Source: Micromonospora tarapacensis (GTDB taxonomy: Bacteria > Actinomycetota > Actinomycetes > Mycobacteriales > Micromonosporaceae). Taken from it: 64,000 nucleotides of DNA. Location of the stretch: contig NZ_JAHCDI010000004.1 in NCBI RefSeq assembly GCF_019697375.1, forward strand, positions 3,521,324-3,585,323. The letters are read 5' to 3'. Below are positions 60,569 through 64,000 of the stretch, in pieces. Positions within the stretch are counted from its first letter, which is position 1, and the number at the start of each line of letters is the position of its first letter. The translations under genes were made by a program, and so were the position numbers. Below the pieces are notes generated by a model that was not told the origin of the DNA, did not search any database, and was given only the letters and a program-made list of their open reading frames with translations.

Positions 60569-62728
60569 TCATGAGGTCCCGTCGCCACGCAGCCGGGCGA
60601 CGACGGCCGCCACCGGCCCCGGCGGGCCGAACAGCCGGCCCTGCGCGGTGTCGCAGCGCAACGCCCGCAGCCGCTCTGCCTGCGCCTCGGTCTCCACCGC
60701 CTCGGCGGTCACCCAGAGTTCCAGCGCGTGGGCCAACCGCACCAGGGCGTCGACGATCCGCTCGTCACGATGGTCGGCGTCGTCCGGCTCGTTGCCCCGG
60801 ATGCCCTCGACGAACGGCCCGGCCAGCTTCAGGCAGGTGATCGGCAGCCGGCGCAGGTACGCCAGGCTGGAATACCCGGTGCCGAAGTCGTCGACGGCCA
60901 GCCGTACGCCCAGCGCGGCGAGCCGGTGCAGCGTACGCAGCGGCTCGTCCGCGGAGCCCATCACGGCACTCTCGGTCAGCTCCAGTTGCAGCAGTTCCGC
61001 CGGGAGGCCGGTGCTGGCCAGCGCGTCGGCCACCGTGTCGACGATCACCGGTGCGTCGGCCTGGCGGGCGGCCAGGTTGACGCTCACCACCAGCCGGGCG
61101 GCGGGGAACTCGGCGTGCCAGCGCTCGGCGTCCCGGCAGGCCTGCCGCAGCACCCACTCGCCAAGGCGGACGATCAGGCCCGTCTCCTCGGCGAGCCCGA
61201 TGAACCGGTCCGGGCCGATCAGCCCCTGCTCCGGATGCTGCCAGCGGACCAGCGCCTCGACGGCCACCATCCGGCCGTCGAGGAGGGACACGATCGGCTG
61301 GTAGTGCAGCACGAACTCGCCCCGGTCCAGGGCCACCGGCAGCCCGGCCACCAGAGCCGAGCGGGCGATGTCCCGGGCGCTGCGCTCCGGGTCGTAGACC
61401 GCCCACCGACCCCGGCCCTCCGCCTTGGCCCAGTACAGCGTGGCGTCGGCGGCCTTCATCAGCTCCGACGCGCTGGTGCCGGTCAGCTCCGAGTCGACGA
61501 TCCCGACACTCGCCGAGACCGCGAGGTGTTGGTCGCCGACGCACACCGGCGCCGAGACGGCGGCCAGGGCCGCCTCGGCCACGGCGATCACGTCGTCCAC
61601 CGCGGCGACCCCGTCGACCAGGATGACGAACTCGTCACCACCCATCCGGGCGACCAGGTAGCCCTGCTCGGCCACGCAGTCGGCCAGCCGCCGGGCGATC
61701 ATCACGAGCAGCCGGTCGCCGAGGTCGTGCCCGAGCCGGTCGTTGATCGCCTTGAATCCGTCGAGGTCGAGGAAGCAGACGCCGACCCGGCCCGGCGAGG
61801 GCGGTTCGTCCACCAGCCGGGCCAGCGTGTCGAAGAACTGCGTGCGGTTCGGCAGGCCGGTGAGCGGGTCGTGCAGCGCCTGGAAACGCAGCCGCTGCTG
61901 GAGTTCGTACCGTTCGGTGATGTCCTCGACCACGGCGACGGTGAACCGGGGGCGGCCATCGTCGTAGCGGATCAGGGAGACCGCGAGGTCCGTCCAGACG
62001 GCGCTGCCGTCCTTGCGGTAGTAGCGCTTCTCGACCCGGGCCGCCTCGTGCTTGCCCTCGATCAGCTCCTGGTACAGCTCCCACATCCCGGCCGCGTCGT
62101 CCGGATGGAACAGCGCCGCGACGTTGATCCGCCGCAGTTCCTCGACCGAGTAGCCGAGCATGTCGGCGAAGGACTGGTTGACGTCGATGATCGTCCCGTC
62201 GACCGCGGCGATGCCGATGCCGATCGCCGCGCCCGCGAAGACCGCGCGGAACCGGGCCTCGCTGTCCCGCAGCGCCCGCTCGACGCCGTCCCGGGCCTGC
62301 CATGCCGAGCGGGCGATTCCTCCTGCTGGGCGAAGGTCCGGTCGCGCAGCGCCTGGGCGAAGCCGGCCGCCAGGCCCCTGCATCGCCGCGATCCGCCCGG
62401 CGAGCCCGGACGGGACGGCGTCGGTGCCCAACACCTGCTCGGGAAACCGGTCGGCCAGGGCCCGCACCGACCACTCGATCACCCCTGGCTCGGTCAGGTG
62501 CGCCTCGACCAGGGCCTGCCCCACCTGCTGAGCCGGCGCCGTCGCCGGCTCGGCCGAGAGCAGCGCCTGTGCCAGCCGGACGGTGTGCCCGAGCAGCAGC
62601 CGCTCGGTTTCCGCCCCGCTGAGCGGCACGAAACCGAGCCGGTGTACGGCACGGGCCCAGTCGGCGGCGTACCGCTGGGCACCGGCCGGGTCGACGGCGT
62701 AACCACCGGTGGCGCCGACGGCGACCAT
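60569..62728 (-). CDS. PAS-GGDEF-EAL cyclic-di-GMP enzyme (internal compensated frameshift)
   Basis: A 719-aa protein. A helical N-terminal region (to about residue 130) is followed by a PAS domain (RDSEARFRAVFAGAAIGIGI ... YRKDGSAVWTDLAV), a GGDEF domain with intact RMGGDEF and an EAL domain with intact EALVRW and DDFGTGYSSLAYL. Both synthase and phosphodiesterase sites therefore look functional. About 20 residues before the PAS are read out of frame: a +1 at 62375-62378 and a -1 at 62316-62320 cancel, and the repaired frame reads GLAAGFAQALRDRTFAQQEE. Start ATG 62728 follows the methyltransferase stop by four bases. Confidence 0.92.
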   Translation of the reverse strand: MVAVGATGGYAVDPAGAQRYAADWARAVHRLGFVPLSGAETERLLLGHTVRLAQALLSAEPATAPAQQVGQALVEAHLTEPGVIEWSVRALADRFPEQVLGTDAVPSGLAGRIAAMQGPGGRLRPGAARPDLRPAGGIARSAWQARDGVERALRDSEARFRAVFAGAAIGIGIAAVDGTIIDVNQSFADMLGYSVEELRRINVAALFHPDDAAGMWELYQELIEGKHEAARVEKRYYRKDGSAVWTDLAVSLIRYDDGRPRFTVAVVEDITERYELQQRLRFQALHDPLTGLPNRTQFFDTLARLVDEPPSPGRVGVCFLDLDGFKAINDRLGHDLGDRLLVMIARRLADCVAEQGYLVARMGGDEFVILVDGVAAVDDVIAVAEAALAAVSAPVCVGDQHLAVSASVGIVDSELTGTSASELMKAADATLYWAKAEGRGRWAVYDPERSARDIARSALVAGLPVALDRGEFVLHYQPIVSLLDGRMVAVEALVRWQHPEQGLIGPDRFIGLAEETGLIVRLGEWVLRQACRDAERWHAEFPAARLVVSVNLAARQADAPVIVDTVADALASTGLPAELLQLELTESAVMGSADEPLRTLHRLAALGVRLAVDDFGTGYSSLAYLRRLPITCLKLAGPFVEGIRGNEPDDADHRDERIVDALVRLAHALELWVTAEAVETEAQAERLRALRCDTAQGRLFGPPGPVAAVVARLRGDGTS

Positions 62729-62732
62729 CGGA

Positions 62733-63551
62733 TCAGCCGGCGGGCCGGTCGTTCCGGGCGACGCCACCGAAGGCGCCGAACCGCGGTGCGCCGGCCGCCG
62801 CCTCGGCCGGAGCGTCGGGGCGCCACAGTTCCATGTGCACCACGCCCGGTTCCAGGATGGTCCAGTCGCCGAAGAACCCGGTGATCTCGGCCCGCGAGCG
62901 GAGCGTGATCTCGGTGGCGGTACGCGCCGACAGGCGTTGCGCGTCCAACATCTCCTGCGGCTGGTCCTCGAAGGTGGAGTGTGAGACGACCAGGTGGCTG
63001 CGGGGCGCGGCAGCGGCCCGCAGGATGGCCAGGATGTCGCCGGGGCCGTCGGCGTCCGGGACGAAGTGCACCACACCGGCGAGCAGGATGCCCAGCGGCC
63101 GGTCGAAATCGAGCAGCTTCGCGCCCCGGGCCTCGGCCAGGATCCGCTGCGGGTCACGCAGGTCGCCGTGCACGACGCCGGTCAGGTCGTCGCCGGCGAG
63201 CAACTCGCGGCTGTGCGCCACCGCCACCGGGTCGATGTCGACGTACACCACCCGGGCCTTCGGGTTCGCGGCCCGGGCGACCTCGTGCACGTTGCCGACG
63301 GTGGGGATGCCGGAGCCGATGTCCAGGAACTGGTCGATGCCGGCGTCGAGCAGCGTCCGCACGGCCCGGCGCAGGAACTCCCGCCCGGCCCGCATGGTCG
63401 CCGGCAGGTTCGGCGTCATGGCCGCGATCTGCTCGGCCAGCTGCCGGTCGATCTCGAAGTTGTGGGCCCCGCCCAGGAAATAGTCGTACACCCGGGCCGC
63501 GCTGGGCCGGGAAAGATCGATCTCGTCGGGAAGTCCGTCCGGCTTCTGCAC
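62733..63551 (-). CDS. DUF574 SAM-dependent methyltransferase family
   Basis: A 272-aa protein of the actinobacterial S-adenosyl methyltransferase family (PF04672). SRPSAARVYDYFLGGAHNFE is the family start, FLDIGSGIPTVGNVHEVA the SAM-binding loop and VVYVDIDPVAVAHSRELL the acidic strand. Substrate unknown; these genes are highly multiplied in Streptomyces-like genomes. It is upstream of the GGDEF-EAL gene and probably cotranscribed. Confidence 0.9.
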   Translation of the reverse strand: MQKPDGLPDEIDLSRPSAARVYDYFLGGAHNFEIDRQLAEQIAAMTPNLPATMRAGREFLRRAVRTLLDAGIDQFLDIGSGIPTVGNVHEVARAANPKARVVYVDIDPVAVAHSRELLAGDDLTGVVHGDLRDPQRILAEARGAKLLDFDRPLGILLAGVVHFVPDADGPGDILAILRAAAAPRSHLVVSHSTFEDQPQEMLDAQRLSARTATEITLRSRAEITGFFGDWTILEPGVVHMELWRPDAPAEAAAGAPRFGAFGGVARNDRPAG

Positions 63552-63666
63552 TGGTGCACCCCAAGTCGTCGCCGCGGATCATGTGATGCTGCCCACTCTA
63601 GGCCGGACCGTCACGCCGAGGCAGATCCACAAGGGCCTTTTCCTGATCTCGTCCGGCGGCGGCCGG

Positions 63667-64000
63667 TCAGGCCGCCTCCAACAGCAGCGAGATGCCCTGC
63701 CCGACGCCGATGCACATGGTGGCCAGGGCCCGCCGCGCGCCCCGGCGGCGCAGCTCCAGCGCGGCGGTGAGCGCGAGGCGGGCACCGCTGGCACCGAGTG
63801 GATGGCCCAGGGCGATGGCGCCGCCGTTCGGGTTGACGTGCTCCGCGTCCTCGGGCAGGCCCAGTTCCCTCAGCACCGCCACCGACTGGGCGGCGAACGC
63901 CTCGTTCAGCTCGATCACGTCGACGTCGGCCAGCGCCAGCCGCTGCCGGTCCAGCAACCGCCGGGTCGCCGGCACCGGGCCGATCCCCATGATCCGTGGC
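63667..64000 (-). CDS. Acetyl-CoA acetyltransferase (thiolase), partial
   Basis: The C-terminal portion (about 110 residues) of a thiolase, open through the window edge. [17 protein letters not shown] is preceded by [16 protein letters not shown]; the HPLGASGAR motif carries the catalytic His, and [15 protein letters not shown] the catalytic Cys. It acts in beta-oxidation or acetoacetyl-CoA formation. The start lies beyond base 64000. Confidence 0.92.
   Translation of the reverse strand, partial: PRIMGIGPVPATRRLLDRQRLALADVDVIELNEAFAAQSVAVLRELGLPEDAEHVNPNGGAIALGHPLGASGARLALTAALELRRRGARRALATMCIGVGQGISLLLEAA

Overview
The window is chromosomal core DNA from a high-GC actinomycete, most likely a member of the Micromonosporaceae (Micromonospora-like). 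That rests on very high GC with strong third-position G/C bias, GTG/TTG starts, many GTGA/ATGA gene overlaps, leaderless promoters and gene order. Much of the order matches the Mycobacterium tuberculosis block clgR-pspA-pspM, ftsK, rnj-dapA-thyX, pnp-rpsO-ribF-truB, rbfA-infB-nusA-rimP and map/glnA4 (known synteny, recalled rather than searched). I found no rRNA, tRNA, CRISPR array, insertion sequence or prophage.

Layout. 0-5.4 kb is accessory: a secreted SH3 protein, a 37-codon stub of a Nei/Fpg DNA glycosylase and a 1207-aa multicopper-oxidase-like protein with three fibronectin III domains that lacks most copper ligands. 5.4-11.3 kb (minus strand) has two small membrane proteins, the envelope-stress set pspM-pspA-clgR, pncC, pgsA and rimO. 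11.3-13.3 kb has an ornithine-cyclodeaminase-family gene divergent from a guanidinium-exporter-type SMR gene, a small membrane protein and an inverted-repeat pair. 13.4-21.6 kb has ftsK, two YbjN-domain genes, RNase J, dapA and thyX. 21.7-28.2 kb has a DUF2752 protein, a YcaQ-like protein, two GNATs, a GT87 mannosyltransferase, dapB and an M16 peptidase. 28.3-43.6 kb is the translation/RNA-processing superoperon (pnp, rpsO, ribF, truB, MATE, DHH phosphoesterase, rbfA, DUF503, infB, ylxR, nusA, rimP). 43.7-52.2 kb is mixed: lipoprotein/ferritin-like pair, PadR-controlled ABC exporter, F420-type reductase, nucleotidyltransferase-like protein, VIT1-like transporter, map and a STAS protein. 52.2-56.0 kb encodes a giant hybrid kinase/phosphatase. 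56.2-59.8 kb is a glnA-like/aldehyde dehydrogenase/SDR operon. The end carries DUF456, a PAS-GGDEF-EAL protein, a DUF574 methyltransferase and the 3' part of a thiolase gene.

The most important cross-cutting observation is that at least eight genes, including conserved ones such as rimP and ftsK, are broken by single-base indels, mostly missing one G/C in short runs. This looks like assembly error rather than biology, so several proteins below are described as reconstructed. The best biological leads are the ligand-poor multicopper oxidase-FnIII fusion, three palindromic intergenic elements, a cluster of leaderless promoters, a 29-aa microprotein and a C-rich rut-like segment after the glnA-like gene.
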